This document shows positions 27,824-37,144 of a stretch of DNA of 64,000 bases, in pieces. Where the stretch lies: NCBI RefSeq assembly GCF_902833085.1, contig NZ_CADFEB010000011.1, forward strand, positions 310,001-374,000, given 5' to 3'. The notes beneath the pieces were generated by a model, which worked only from the letters and a program-made list of their open reading frames with translations, searched no databases and was not told the DNA's origin. Origin of the DNA: Burkholderia ubonensis (lineage in GTDB: Bacteria; Pseudomonadota; Gammaproteobacteria; Burkholderiales; Burkholderiaceae). Both the position numbers and the translations under genes were made by a program. Within the stretch, counting starts at the first letter, position 1, and each line of letters opens with the position of its first letter.

Positions 27824-29257
27824 TCAGGCCTCCACGCCGCTGTCCACGGACCACGCAAGTTGCGCGGCAAGCTGGCCGACGCGGACGGTTTGCAGCGAAC
27901 TCAACGACGCCTGCGCATCGTCGCTGGCGGCCAGCACGACGAGCACTACGTCGTCGACCTGAAGCCGGCCGCCCTCCCACAGTGACTTCAGCGCGGCGGT
28001 GCCGGCGCCTTCCGCCGCCAGATCGAGTTCCGGCAGGAATACCGCCGTCGTGCCCGGCAGCAGGTTCCAGCTGCGCGCAAGCGCCGCATCCCTGCCGACC
28101 GCAATGACAGGCTGCCGCACCTGGGCCATCGACACGAGCCGAGCCGCGTAGCCGGTGCGCGACAACACGACGACCTTCGAGATCGGCAGCGTGCGCGTCA
28201 GCGCAAGCGTCGCGGCGCGCAGATCGTTCGGCGCTTCGGCAAACCCGCCCGCCGCCGGGAGCGTCGCATGCCGATGGGCTTCGGCAAGCGTGACGATGCT
28301 GCGCAGCCGCGCCACCGCTTCCACGGGAAACTTGCCGACGGCGGTCTCGCCGGACAGCATGACGGCCGATGCGCCGTCGATCACCGCATTCGTGATGTCC
28401 CCGATCTCGGCCTTGGTCGGCAACGGACTCTCTATCATGCTGTGCAGCAGCTCGGTCGCAACGATGACCGGCCTGCCCTGCCGCCGCGCGGCCGCGATGA
28501 TCCGCTTTTGGTACAGCGATACATGATCGATGCTGGTCTCCACCGACAGATCGCCGCGATCGATCATGATGACGTCCGTCGCCCCGGCGATTTCGTCGAG
28601 ATGATCGAGACCGCCCTGGTTCTCCACCTTCGCGACGATGCGTGGCGACGGCGCGTCGATCAATTCCCGAATCGCCGCCACGTGTGCCGCCGATTCGACG
28701 AAGCTGATGCCGACGAAGTCGACGCCCGCGTGCTTCGCGAACGCGACCATTTCCCGATCGCGGGACGTGACGAGTTGCTGCCCGAGATCGACCTCGGGCA
28801 CGTTGATGCCCTTCCGACTCTTCAACGTGCCGGCTGTCTCGGCGACGACGTGGACGTCTTGTCCGTGCACCGCCTCGACGACGAACGACAGCGTGCCGTC
28901 GTCCGCATAAATGCGCACCCCGGCGCGCAACTGCAGATGAAACCGGTCGTAGTTGACCGGCACCTTGCTGCTGCCGTCGTGTGACAGATCCGTGGTGAGC
29001 ACGAGCCGATTGCCGGCTTGGAACGACGGTTCCGTGCGCAGTTGCACGGTACGGATCTTTCGCCCGGGAATATCGAGCAGGATCGGGAGATCCGGCAAGG
29101 TCCGCCGCATCAGCTCGATGGTCGCCCGATGCCAGTCGAGCGACCCATGCGAACCGTTCAGGCGCGCGACGGTCATCCCCGCACGGTGCAGCGCGAGCAG
29201 CATTTCAGTGGTATTCGACGCCGGCCCGATCGTCGCGATGATGGTGGTCTTTGACAT
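27824..29257 (-). CDS. Pyruvate kinase-like enzyme, divergent type
   Basis: A 477-residue protein with the pyruvate kinase fold: KTTIIATIGPASNTTEML, VARLNGSHG, the catalytic-Lys strand RIVAKVENQGGLDHLDEI, and IDGASAVMLSGETAVGKFP. It departs from housekeeping enzymes in two conserved spots: the usual KGPEIRT is replaced by DIPGRKIRT, and the usual ARGDLGVE reads DRGDLSVE. It heads an operon with transporters, unlike pyk for glycolysis. It could act on pyruvate/PEP for a specific uptake pathway or on a related enolpyruvate. MSKTTIIA is the chosen start. Confidence 0.75.
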   Translation of the reverse strand: MSKTTIIATIGPASNTTEMLLALHRAGMTVARLNGSHGSLDWHRATIELMRRTLPDLPILLDIPGRKIRTVQLRTEPSFQAGNRLVLTTDLSHDGSSKVPVNYDRFHLQLRAGVRIYADDGTLSFVVEAVHGQDVHVVAETAGTLKSRKGINVPEVDLGQQLVTSRDREMVAFAKHAGVDFVGISFVESAAHVAAIRELIDAPSPRIVAKVENQGGLDHLDEIAGATDVIMIDRGDLSVETSIDHVSLYQKRIIAAARRQGRPVIVATELLHSMIESPLPTKAEIGDITNAVIDGASAVMLSGETAVGKFPVEAVARLRSIVTLAEAHRHATLPAAGGFAEAPNDLRAATLALTRTLPISKVVVLSRTGYAARLVSMAQVRQPVIAVGRDAALARSWNLLPGTTAVFLPELDLAAEGAGTAALKSLWEGGRLQVDDVVLVVLAASDDAQASLSSLQTVRVGQLAAQLAWSVDSGVEA

Positions 29258-29606
29258 TTTTCTCGTCCGATGAATTCGGTGCACAGAAATATGACAGAAC
29301 CGTGAAATTGCGATAAAGAATAAAAAGTGTGAAACCTAGATCAAAAGGTGATTTAGAAAACCGTTGGGTGGATGGTCGGAGGATGGCTCGAGGGGCGGCG
29401 CGCGCAATACGCTGGCGGAAGCCCTCCGCCACATCGCCATTCCGGCCGTGCGAGCGTCGTGTTCCTCTGCGTAAATCTGACGACCAGATAACGGTATGAG
29501 AATTTCTTGGTTCTTGGATGCGTTCCACATCCCGAAAATATGGGCTCCTGACAACCAGGCACGCCATGCGCTGCCCCGCTTCGCTCAAACAACGGCCCTC
29601 TTTCCC
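29258..29606. other. Divergent promoter region, AT-richer
   Basis: About 350 bases between the pyruvate kinase-like operon (left) and an ABC binding-protein gene (right). The 70 bases next to 29257 are AT-rich and likely carry the left promoter. An open frame from 29496 is continuous with the binding-protein gene but its first 37 codons do not look like coding sequence. Confidence 0.5.
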
Positions 29607-30449
29607 ATGTTCAGCAGATCGTTTCGCACTACGTCGGGCCACGCGCTGTTCCTCGCCGCCCTCCTTTCCGCTTTTTCCGGTGTCGCTCGCGCGGACAGCA
29701 CGCTCGATCGCATCCATCAACGTCACAAGATCACGATCGGCGTGATCCTGTCGGGCCCGCCGTTCGGCTCGCTCGATCCCGCGACGCAAAGACCGGTCGG
29801 CTTCAACGTCGATCTGGCGAACGACGTCGCGAAACGGCTCGGTGTCGACGTCGAGCTGACGCCCGTGCAGCCGTCGAACCGCGTGCAATTCCTGCAGCAG
29901 GGCAAGGTCGACGCGCTGATCGCCAACATGGAGCTGACGACGGAGCGCGCGGAGATCCTGTCGTATGCGCCGACGCCGTTCGAATCCATCGGCGGTGCGC
30001 TGATCGCGCGCAAGGACAGCGGCATCAAGTCCTGGGACGACGTGCGCGGCAAGCCCGTTTGCGTGTCGCAAGGCAGCAACTACACGAAGCCGCTCGCGTC
30101 GGAATACGGCGCGCAGGTGAAGGCATTCCGCGGCCAGCCCGAGTCGCTGCTCGCGCTGCGCGGCAACAACTGCGTGGCCGCCGTGCACGTCGCGCCGACG
30201 CTGCGCATGCTGGTCGCGCGCAATCCGGATTGGAAGGACTATGCGACGCCGCTGCCGACCGACCTGATTCCGTCGCCGGCGGTGATCTGGGTCCGCAAGG
30301 GCGAGACCGATACGCAGGCCGCGCTCGACCGGATCATCCAGGACTGGCATCGCAGCGGCTGGCTGCTCGACGTCGAGCGCAAGAACGGGATGACGCCGTC
30401 GCAAGCGGTGCTCGACCTGCACGCGAAGCTCAAGGCGCAGCGCACATGA
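29607..30449 (+). CDS. Amino acid-type ABC substrate-binding protein
   Basis: A 280-residue SBP_bac_3 protein with signal peptide MFSRSFRTTSGHALFLAALL...ARA, then ITIGVILSGPPFGSLDPATQRPVG, FNVDLANDVAKRLGVDVELTPV and NRVQFLQQGKVDALIANMELT. The start at 29607 is chosen because the signal peptide begins there, although no good ribosome site is visible. It opens a four-gene ABC operon with overlapping reading frames. The ligand is unknown, probably an amino acid or organosulfur zwitterion. Confidence 0.85.
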   Translation: MFSRSFRTTSGHALFLAALLSAFSGVARADSTLDRIHQRHKITIGVILSGPPFGSLDPATQRPVGFNVDLANDVAKRLGVDVELTPVQPSNRVQFLQQGKVDALIANMELTTERAEILSYAPTPFESIGGALIARKDSGIKSWDDVRGKPVCVSQGSNYTKPLASEYGAQVKAFRGQPESLLALRGNNCVAAVHVAPTLRMLVARNPDWKDYATPLPTDLIPSPAVIWVRKGETDTQAALDRIIQDWHRSGWLLDVERKNGMTPSQAVLDLHAKLKAQRT

Positions 30450-31180
30450 CGGCAGCCGCCGCCGTCGATGCGCTCCGCAAGCTCGGCCTCGATTACAGCT
30501 TCGTGCTCGCCCCGGACGAACGCGCGTCGTTCGTGCACGGGATGGGCGTGACGCTCGAACTGTCGATCGCGACCGCGCTCGGCAGCCTCGCCTGCGGCGT
30601 CGTGCTCGCCGCGTTGCTGGTGTCGCCGAGCGCGGCGCTCGCGCGCCCTGCGCGTGCCTTCGTCGAGGTCACCCGCAACACACCGACGCTCGTGCAATTG
30701 TTCTGCGCATTCCTCGTCGTCAACATGCTGATCAGCGCCGCACTGCGCGACTTGGGCGGCAATCCGCTGACGCCGTTCATCTGGAGCGTAATCGTGATCT
30801 CGCTGCACAAGGGCGCGTTCCATGCGGAAGCGCTGCGCGCCGGCCTCGAAGCGGTGCCGCGCGCAACGCTCGAAGCAGCGCAGTCGCTCGGCTACAGCCG
30901 CCGCCAGCGGCTCTGGCACGTGCAGCTGCCGCTCGCGGTGCGCTTCGCGCTGCCCGCGCTCGTCAACAACCTGGTCGACCTCGTGAAGATGACGACGGTC
31001 GCATCGGCGATCGCGGTCGGCGACGTCACCTATGCGTCGATCATGATCTGGACGCAGCGCGACAACGTGCTCGAACTGATGATCCTGATCCTGCTCTTCT
31101 TCGGCACGCTCACGTTCGCGGTCAACCTCGCGGGGCGCTGGCTCGAACACCGCCTGAGGATACCCGGCTATGGCCATTGA
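30446..31180 (+). CDS. Amino acid-type ABC permease
   Basis: A 244-residue permease overlapping the binding-protein stop (ATGA). It has VEVTRNTPTLVQLFCAFLVV and the EAA loop AAQSLGYSRRQRLWHVQLPLAVRFALPAL of the HisMQ family. It pairs with the permease at 31170. Translation coupling is indicated by the overlaps on both sides. Confidence 0.87.
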   Translation: MTAAAAVDALRKLGLDYSFVLAPDERASFVHGMGVTLELSIATALGSLACGVVLAALLVSPSAALARPARAFVEVTRNTPTLVQLFCAFLVVNMLISAALRDLGGNPLTPFIWSVIVISLHKGAFHAEALRAGLEAVPRATLEAAQSLGYSRRQRLWHVQLPLAVRFALPALVNNLVDLVKMTTVASAIAVGDVTYASIMIWTQRDNVLELMILILLFFGTLTFAVNLAGRWLEHRLRIPGYGH

Positions 31181-31973
31181 CACGCTCGCGCCGCCCGCGC
31201 GCACCGTGCAGCGGCCCGCCGTCGCGGTGGCGCTCGCGGCGCTGGTCGTGCTGGCCGTGCTGGCCGTCATCGCGCTGGCCGTCGCGGGCCGCCATCATCC
31301 GACGCTCGTCGCGCTCGCCACGTGGCTGCCCGCGCTCGGCCGCGCGATGCTCGTCAACATCGGCATCAGCGCGCTCGCGATCGCGATCGGCACGCTCGCC
31401 GGCCTCGCGCTCGGTCCGCTGACGCTGTCGCGGCTCGGCATCGCACGTGTCGCGGCGCGCGCATACGTGCAGTTGTTCCGCAACGCGCCGCTCCTCGTGC
31501 TGATCTATTTCTCGACCTACGTATTTCCGTTCGAAGTGAGGCTCGGCCACGCGTCGCTGCCGTTTCCGGACTGGTTCAAGGTGACGCTCGGCCTCGCGCT
31601 GCCCGCGAGCGCGAACTTCGCGGAAATCTTCCGCGGCGCGATCCAGTCGATTCCGCACGCGCAATGGGACGCCGCTCGCTCGCTCGCGTTCAGCCGCGCG
31701 CAGGTGTTCCGCTGGATCATCCTGCCGCAATGCGTGCGCCGCATGCTGCCGCCGTGGATGAACCTGTACGCGAGCATCACGATGGCCACCGCGCTCGCGT
31801 CGCTCGTCGGCGTGCACGACCTGCTCGACACCGCGCAGGTCGCGAGCAACACCGTCGCGCGTGCCGACTTCACCGTCGTCGTCTATTTCACGGTACTCGG
31901 ACTGTTTTTCGCGTACTGCTACCCGATCGCCCGTTTCACCCGCCTTCTCGAAAGACGTCATGCATTCCACTGA
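31170..31973 (+). CDS. Amino acid-type ABC permease
   Basis: A 267-residue permease with a long hydrophobic first segment, then YVQLFRNAPLLVLIYFSTYV and the EAA loop AARSLAFSRAQVFRWIILPQ. It overlaps its upstream partner by 11 bases and the ATPase gene by 14, a tight operon. Confidence 0.87.
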   Translation: MAIDTLAPPARTVQRPAVAVALAALVVLAVLAVIALAVAGRHHPTLVALATWLPALGRAMLVNIGISALAIAIGTLAGLALGPLTLSRLGIARVAARAYVQLFRNAPLLVLIYFSTYVFPFEVRLGHASLPFPDWFKVTLGLALPASANFAEIFRGAIQSIPHAQWDAARSLAFSRAQVFRWIILPQCVRRMLPPWMNLYASITMATALASLVGVHDLLDTAQVASNTVARADFTVVVYFTVLGLFFAYCYPIARFTRLLERRHAFH

Positions 31974-32799
31974 AACTCCGCGCGGCGCGGACGCGCCGCT
32001 CGTCCGCCTGCGCGACGTGCATCTGTCGTACGGCACGACGCCCGTGCTGCGCGGCATCGACCTCGACGTGCACCGCGGCCAGGCCGTGTCGATCATCGGC
32101 CCGTCCGGTTCCGGCAAGTCGACGATCCTGCGCTGCATCACGGGGCTGTTGCGGCCGCAGCGCGGCCTGATCGACGTCGACGGCACGCGCGTCGACCGGC
32201 TCGCGTCGGAGCGCGACGAAATCGCGCTGCGCAAGCGCGTCGGCTTCGTGTTCCAGCAATACAACCTGTTTCCGCACCTGAGCGTGCTCGACAACCTCGT
32301 CGTCGCCCCGGTCCGGATTCTCGGCCGCGACCGCACCGACGCAGTACGCACCGCGCATGCGCTGCTCGAACGCGTGCGCCTCGCCGACAAGGCGCACGCG
32401 TACCCCGGCGAGCTGTCCGGCGGCCAGCAGCAGCGCGTCGCGATCGCGCGTGCGCTCGCGATGCAGCCCGACCTGATCCTGTTCGACGAGGTGACGTCCG
32501 CGCTCGATCCGGAAACCGTCGGCGACGTGCTGTCGGTGATTCGCGATCTCGTGCGCGACGGCATGACCTGCGTGCTCGTCACGCACGAGATGCGGTTCGC
32601 CGAGGAGATCAGCGACGTCGTCTACTTCACCGAGGCGGGGGTGATCGTCGAACACGGGCCGGCCACGCAACTGTTCCGCGCGCCGCGAAGCACGCGCACG
32701 CGTGCGTTCCTCGCGCATGCGCTCGGGCCGGCCGGCAACCCGCACGCGAGCCGCGACAGCGCGCCGGTCGCACTCGACCTGACGCGCTTCGCGGTCTGA
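31960..32799 (+). CDS. Amino acid-type ABC ATP-binding protein (GlnQ/HisP-like)
   Basis: A 279-residue ATPase: Walker A GPSGSGKST, Q-loop FVFQQYNLFPHL, signature LSGGQQQR, Walker B LILFDEVTSALDPE and switch His in VTHEM. It completes the 29.6-32.8 kb importer and could in principle also power the orphan permeases at 23.3-24.8 kb, which lack an ATPase of this family. It converges with the flavin monooxygenase at 32813. Confidence 0.9.
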   Translation: MHSTETPRGADAPLVRLRDVHLSYGTTPVLRGIDLDVHRGQAVSIIGPSGSGKSTILRCITGLLRPQRGLIDVDGTRVDRLASERDEIALRKRVGFVFQQYNLFPHLSVLDNLVVAPVRILGRDRTDAVRTAHALLERVRLADKAHAYPGELSGGQQQRVAIARALAMQPDLILFDEVTSALDPETVGDVLSVIRDLVRDGMTCVLVTHEMRFAEEISDVVYFTEAGVIVEHGPATQLFRAPRSTRTRAFLAHALGPAGNPHASRDSAPVALDLTRFAV

Positions 32800-32812
32800 C
32801 TCAACGCGCCGC

Positions 32813-34144
32813 TCAACGCGCCGCGTAGCGGCTCGCCGGACGCGCGAGCCCGAGATGGTCGCGCAGCGTCGTGCCCTCGTATTCGGTGCGGAACAGGCCG
32901 CGCCGTTGCAGTTCCGGCACGACATGCCCGACGAAATCGTCGAGTCCGCCCGGGAAATATGGCGGCATGATGTTGAAGCCGTCCGCGGCGCCACCATCGA
33001 ACCATTCCTCCAGCGCGTCCGCGACCTGCGTCGGCGTGCCCCACACGATCCGGTGCCCGCGCGCGCCGGCGACGAGATAGTAGAGTTCGCGCAGCGTGAG
33101 GTTCTCGCGGCGCGCGAGATCGGTCAGCAGCTTCGCGCGGCTCTTCAACTGATCGGATTCGGGCAGGTCGGGCAGCGGGCCGTCGAGCGGATACTTCGAC
33201 ACGTCGTGGCCGAGACGGTCGGACAGCAGCGTCAGCGCGCCCGACGTATCTGTCCATTGCTGGAGCTGCGCATACTTGTCCTTGGCCTCCTGCTCGGTGC
33301 GGCCGATCACCGGAAATACGCCCGGCATCACGGCAAGTGCGTCCCAGGCGCGGCCGTATGCCGCGAGCCGCCCCTTCAGGTCGCGATAGAAGGCCTGCGC
33401 TTCCTCGAGCGTCTGCTGCGCGGTGAACACGACTTCCGCGGTGCGCGCGGCGAGATCCTGGCCGGGGCCCGAAGAGCCGGCCTGAATCACGACCGGATGG
33501 CCCTGCGGCGGGCGTGACGCGTTGAGCGGCCCCCTCACGTTGAAGAAGCGTCCAGCGTGATCGAGCGTGTGCACCTTCGCCGGGTCGAAATACACGCCGC
33601 GCGCCTTGTCCCTGACGACCGCGTCGTCGTCCCAGCTGTCCCACAGCCCCTTCACGACGTCGACGAATTCGCCGGCCATCTCGTAGCGCTGCGCGTGATC
33701 GGGATGGTTGCCGCGTGTGAAGTTCGCGGCGGTGCGGTCGTACGAGGTCGTCACGACGTTCCATGCGGCGCGCCCGCCGCTCAGATGGTCGAGCGACGCG
33801 AACACGCGCGCGATGTGGTACGGCTCGCTGTACGTCGTCGATGCGGTCGCCGCGAGGCCGATGTGCCGCGTATGCATCGCGAGCGCCGACAGCAGGCTCA
33901 GCGGCTCGAAGCGCATTGCCATCGACGGATGCGCGTCGGGGCCGCTCGTCAAGCCGTCGGCCAGGAAGACCATGTCGAACTTCGCGCGCTCGGCGGTCTG
34001 CACGACGCGGCGCAGCAGATCGAAGTTCTCGCTGCCGGATTCGGCGTCGGGATGGCGCCAGCCGGCGACGTGGTGTCCAGCGCCCTGGAGGAACAACCCG
34101 AGGCGCATCTGGCGGCGGGAAGGTGTGCTGCGATCTGTGCTCAT
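32813..34144 (-). CDS. LLM-class flavin-dependent monooxygenase, NtaA/DszA-like
   Basis: A 443-residue FMNH2-dependent monooxygenase. Visible are LGLFLQGAGHHVAGWRHPDA, FDMVFLADGL, SGGRAAWNVVTTSYD and HPVVIQAGSSGPGQDLAA, followed by the tail GFNIMPPYFPGGLDDFVGHV and ELQRRGLFRTEYEGTTLRDH. This resembles nitrilotriacetate and dibenzothiophene-sulfone monooxygenases. Its ATG overlaps the stop of the MmgE/PrpD gene (ATGA), so the two are co-expressed. Its tail is the intact counterpart of the chimeric remnant at 21329-21808. Confidence 0.85.
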   Translation of the reverse strand: MSTDRSTPSRRQMRLGLFLQGAGHHVAGWRHPDAESGSENFDLLRRVVQTAERAKFDMVFLADGLTSGPDAHPSMAMRFEPLSLLSALAMHTRHIGLAATASTTYSEPYHIARVFASLDHLSGGRAAWNVVTTSYDRTAANFTRGNHPDHAQRYEMAGEFVDVVKGLWDSWDDDAVVRDKARGVYFDPAKVHTLDHAGRFFNVRGPLNASRPPQGHPVVIQAGSSGPGQDLAARTAEVVFTAQQTLEEAQAFYRDLKGRLAAYGRAWDALAVMPGVFPVIGRTEQEAKDKYAQLQQWTDTSGALTLLSDRLGHDVSKYPLDGPLPDLPESDQLKSRAKLLTDLARRENLTLRELYYLVAGARGHRIVWGTPTQVADALEEWFDGGAADGFNIMPPYFPGGLDDFVGHVVPELQRRGLFRTEYEGTTLRDHLGLARPASRYAAR

Positions 34145-35508
34145 GATTGAAGCGACGTAAAGGTGTGGAAAAGCCGGGCGAGATCGGCCGTGCTTCGCAT
34201 CGTATCGATCAGTTCCGGGACGAACGCGAGTGCGGGATCGTGGGCGGTCGCGTCCGCGAACTTCGCGGCAAGGTCGTCGGCACCGACGAGGCGTTCGGTG
34301 CGTTGCTGCAGCGTTTCGCCGTCGCGCAGCGCAATCTCGACCACCGAGAAACGCGTCGCGGGATCGGTCGACGCGCGCGGCGCGGCGGCATCGTGGCGCC
34401 GCGTCACGCGTGCGGCGAGCGCGATCAGGTCGTCGCGCACGGGCACGTCGGCGAACGTCGCGACGCCGGGCGGGCCGTCCGCCAATGCGGCGGCCACCGC
34501 GTATTCGACGCTGAAGCGCGCCTCGAGGCCGGTTGCCGGCAGTCGGTTCGACAGCGGCGTGTCTCCGCCTGGCGGGAACGTGACCGCGATGCCGTCGATG
34601 TCCGCCGGCGCGATGCGGTGGCGGGCGCGCAGATCGAGCGCGGCCTGCACGGCGTAATGGGTTGCCGTGCAGCACGGCCACGGCTTGAAGTACAGGCCGG
34701 GCGACACGATCTGCCACGGCGCGCCCCAGTCGGCCAGCACGCGCGCCGGCTGCGCCGCGCCGCCGCCGAACACGGCGAAGAATCCTTCCGGGCCGTCGAG
34801 TGCGCCCGGCGCGCCGGCCAGTCCGGCCTCGGCGAGCTCCACGGCGAGCAGCCCCGCGCGCGCCGCGAGACCCGCGTGCAACGGCTTCACCTCGCTGCCG
34901 AATTGCAGCCGCAGCCCGGCCGATTGAGTCGCGGCGATGCCGAGTGCGTTTTCGGTGGCCGCCGCATCGAGCCCGAGCAGGCGCGCCGCGGCGGCAGCCG
35001 CGCCCAGCGTGCCGAGCGTCGCCGTGTTGTGAAAGCCGAGTTCGTAGTGGCGGCTGCCGAGCGCGAGGCCGAGCCGCGCCATCGCCTCGACGCCGACGAC
35101 GTACGCGTCGAGCAGCTCGAGCGCGCTGCGTGCGCGCACCTGCGCGAGCGCGAGCAGTGCCGGCAGCAGCACGGTGCCTGGATGGCCGCGCACGCTGCTG
35201 TGCACGTCGTCGTAGTCGAGCGCGTGGCCGGCATAGCCGTTGAGCAGCGCCGCATGCTGCGGCGACGCCGGTGTCGCACTGCCGATCACCGCTGCTGCGC
35301 CGGCCGAATCGCGACCGCACACCGCCAGCAGCTTGCGGTAACCGTTGTCGCGAGCGCCGGCGAACGCGGCGGCAAGGAAGTCGAGCAGGCCGCGCCGCGC
35401 GGCAGCGATGGTGGACGGATCATGCGCGGGCTCGGTGCACGCAATCGCAGCGGCCAGCCGGCGCGTGACGCCGTCGGCCGCGCCGTCGGGAATCAAATGG
35501 GGAGACAT
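34141..35508 (-). CDS. MmgE/PrpD family protein
   Basis: A 455-residue protein related to 2-methylcitrate dehydratase, cis-aconitate decarboxylase and iminodisuccinate epimerase. The family region is NGYAGHALDYDDVHSSVRGHPG, followed by GSEVKPLHAGLAARAGLLAVEL and SPGLYFKPWPCCTATHYAV. It lies upstream of, and overlaps, the flavin monooxygenase, which fits catabolism of an iminodiacid or aminopolycarboxylate such as iminodisuccinate: epimerisation then oxidation. The start at 35508 (MSPHLIPDG) is preceded by GGAG-like sequence on the coding strand only weakly; a longer frame reaches 35619. Confidence 0.8.
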   Translation of the reverse strand: MSPHLIPDGAADGVTRRLAAAIACTEPAHDPSTIAAARRGLLDFLAAAFAGARDNGYRKLLAVCGRDSAGAAAVIGSATPASPQHAALLNGYAGHALDYDDVHSSVRGHPGTVLLPALLALAQVRARSALELLDAYVVGVEAMARLGLALGSRHYELGFHNTATLGTLGAAAAAARLLGLDAAATENALGIAATQSAGLRLQFGSEVKPLHAGLAARAGLLAVELAEAGLAGAPGALDGPEGFFAVFGGGAAQPARVLADWGAPWQIVSPGLYFKPWPCCTATHYAVQAALDLRARHRIAPADIDGIAVTFPPGGDTPLSNRLPATGLEARFSVEYAVAAALADGPPGVATFADVPVRDDLIALAARVTRRHDAAAPRASTDPATRFSVVEIALRDGETLQQRTERLVGADDLAAKFADATAHDPALAFVPELIDTMRSTADLARLFHTFTSLQS

Positions 35509-36061
35509 GTCGGCAGTTGGAAAGTCGCGAAATGCCGCAACGGGCGGCGCAGCCGGAACCTTCCGGTTCCCGCTCGGATGGGAGCGTTGGATACTAGCGA
35601 AGCATCCGTGCGTGCCCAACCAAGTATTCGAGCTTTCTATATCGCGTATTCGGCGTTGCTTGAACCGTGGACAAAAATAAAGTCGTCGCCGTTTGCGAAG
35701 TAAATCTATGGTCCCTCCCGGTCGTCGTCGACCGGCAGATGCGAAACCCTCATGAATTCATGAAATTGCGCGCCGCGCAAAAAAGTTGTCGCTGGGCGAG
35801 CGTCGCGAAGACGCTAGACTTCGATACACCGGCTGAACGATTTCATCAATTCGTTGCATCGACGGGTTGAATCCGCAACATACAACAGTCGCTCGCGCGA
35901 CGTCAGCTTCGTCCGGCTATCGAACGCGCGCGCTTTTGATCCAACGCATCCTTCGTTTTGATGCACCTCGCTACCCACTCATGCTGCTTCCGATAACGCT
36001 AGGTAAGCCCTGTGAGATACTGCATTGGAGGCCTTTGCCGCTGTAAGCAGCTTCTATTGTC
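35509..36061. other. Intergenic region at the left edge of a low-GC insert
   Basis: About 550 bases with no convincing gene. Base composition shifts from the GC-rich flank on the left to visibly AT-richer sequence on the right. It contains the promoter of the PrpD/monooxygenase operon. A 67-codon frame (35667-35870) lacks a ribosome site and family likeness. Confidence 0.45.
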
Positions 36062-36763
36062 ATGAAGAAAATGGAACATCTGTCTGAAACACTCGATATA
36101 CAAACGATACGCGTTCCCGCAGGAACGATTGCATTGAGGGACGACCGAATTGGCCGTAGATGGTCTGTCGACCTACCGCACTTTTTGATCGGCCGCTATC
36201 CCGTCACTCAGGCGCAATATGCTGCGGTAACCGGACAATGGCCATCGTCATATGTCGCCGCGCAATGTCCAGTAGTCAACGTATCCTGGATTGATGCCGC
36301 CCAGTTCTGCAACATGCTTTCAAAGGCGGCCGGCCTTCTCGACTGTTATGAATTTCATGGCGATGGAACGGGGGCTTCTCTTGTCCCAGAAAGCAACGGC
36401 TATCGCCTGCCCACCGAAGCTGAATGGGAGTACGCTTGCCGCGCCGGAACAAATGGTCCGAGATACGGCAAACTCGGCGATATAGCCTGGTATAGAGAAA
36501 ACTCGGGGGGGCACACGCATGAGGTGGGTCAAAAGCAAGCAAATGACTGGGGGCTTTTCGACACGCTAGGAAACGTTTGGGAGTGGTGCGCCGATATATA
36601 CGACCCGGAAGTCTATGGTTCGTATCGCGTGTTTCGTGGCGGTGGTTGGGCGGATGCCGAACGAGGCTGCCTTGCTACGAATCGACGTCGTAGCCATCCG
36701 ACATTTGCAATCGATGATCTTGGCTTTCGGGTTGCCCGATCGCTTGACGCTCGTGATGGGTAA
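36062..36763 (+). CDS. Formylglycine-generating enzyme (SUMF1/FGE)-like protein
   Basis: A 233-residue protein with the FGE-sulfatase fold: IGRYPVTQAQYAAVTGQWPS, PVVNVSWIDAAQFCNMLSKA, YRLPTEAEWEYACRAGTNGP, DTLGNVWEWCADIYDP, and VFRGGGWADAE near the end. The family includes sulfatase-activating enzymes, EgtB-type sulfoxide synthases and non-catalytic C-type-lectin-like diversity proteins. No sulfatase or ergothioneine genes are adjacent, and the Cys pair that binds copper in aerobic FGE is not obvious. Lower GC than neighbours suggests acquisition. Confidence 0.75.
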   Translation: MKKMEHLSETLDIQTIRVPAGTIALRDDRIGRRWSVDLPHFLIGRYPVTQAQYAAVTGQWPSSYVAAQCPVVNVSWIDAAQFCNMLSKAAGLLDCYEFHGDGTGASLVPESNGYRLPTEAEWEYACRAGTNGPRYGKLGDIAWYRENSGGHTHEVGQKQANDWGLFDTLGNVWEWCADIYDPEVYGSYRVFRGGGWADAERGCLATNRRRSHPTFAIDDLGFRVARSLDARDG

Positions 36764-36913
36764 TCGCGAGCACATCCGGCTTTGTCGACCAGCAGTGTCG
36801 GACGAATCTGGGGCTTGCCCGACAGCGGGCTGTTGATAAAGAGAAGACGCGCGACCAGAACCGGTCACGCGTGCAAAGGCAGACGGGAATAAATAATCGC
36901 CGAAGAAAAAACG

Positions 36914-37144
36914 TTACGATCCACCGCCGGCCAGAACCTGCTCGACGGCCATCGAGCGTGCCGCTTCTTCGGCCTCTTCAGGGGTGTCGAACACGCTGTC
37001 CGACACGTGAACCTGATGCCATTCGGGTTTGTCGGAAGCGTCGCGGAAAATGCGGAAGCGCGCGCAATAGCCGCGCGGCGTGACCGGGACCACGTCGATT
37101 TCGACGGATGCGCCTTCGATCTGATGTCTGACGAAGCCGTCCAT
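36914..37144 (-). CDS. Small conserved hypothetical protein
   Basis: A 76-residue acidic protein MDGFVRHQIEGASVEIDVVP, with a beta-rich first half and an acidic helical second half (TPEEAEEAARSMAVEQV). Composition is genome-like, and GGAG lies before the ATG on the coding strand (CTCC at about 37149). It resembles short Burkholderia proteins that bind nothing recognisable. The role is unknown. Confidence 0.6.
   Translation of the reverse strand: MDGFVRHQIEGASVEIDVVPVTPRGYCARFRIFRDASDKPEWHQVHVSDSVFDTPEEAEEAARSMAVEQVLAGGGS

Noticed and set aside
35667-35870. 67-codon frame in the gap before the FGE-like gene
   Set aside because: No ribosome site and no recognisable motif; sits in a composition transition.
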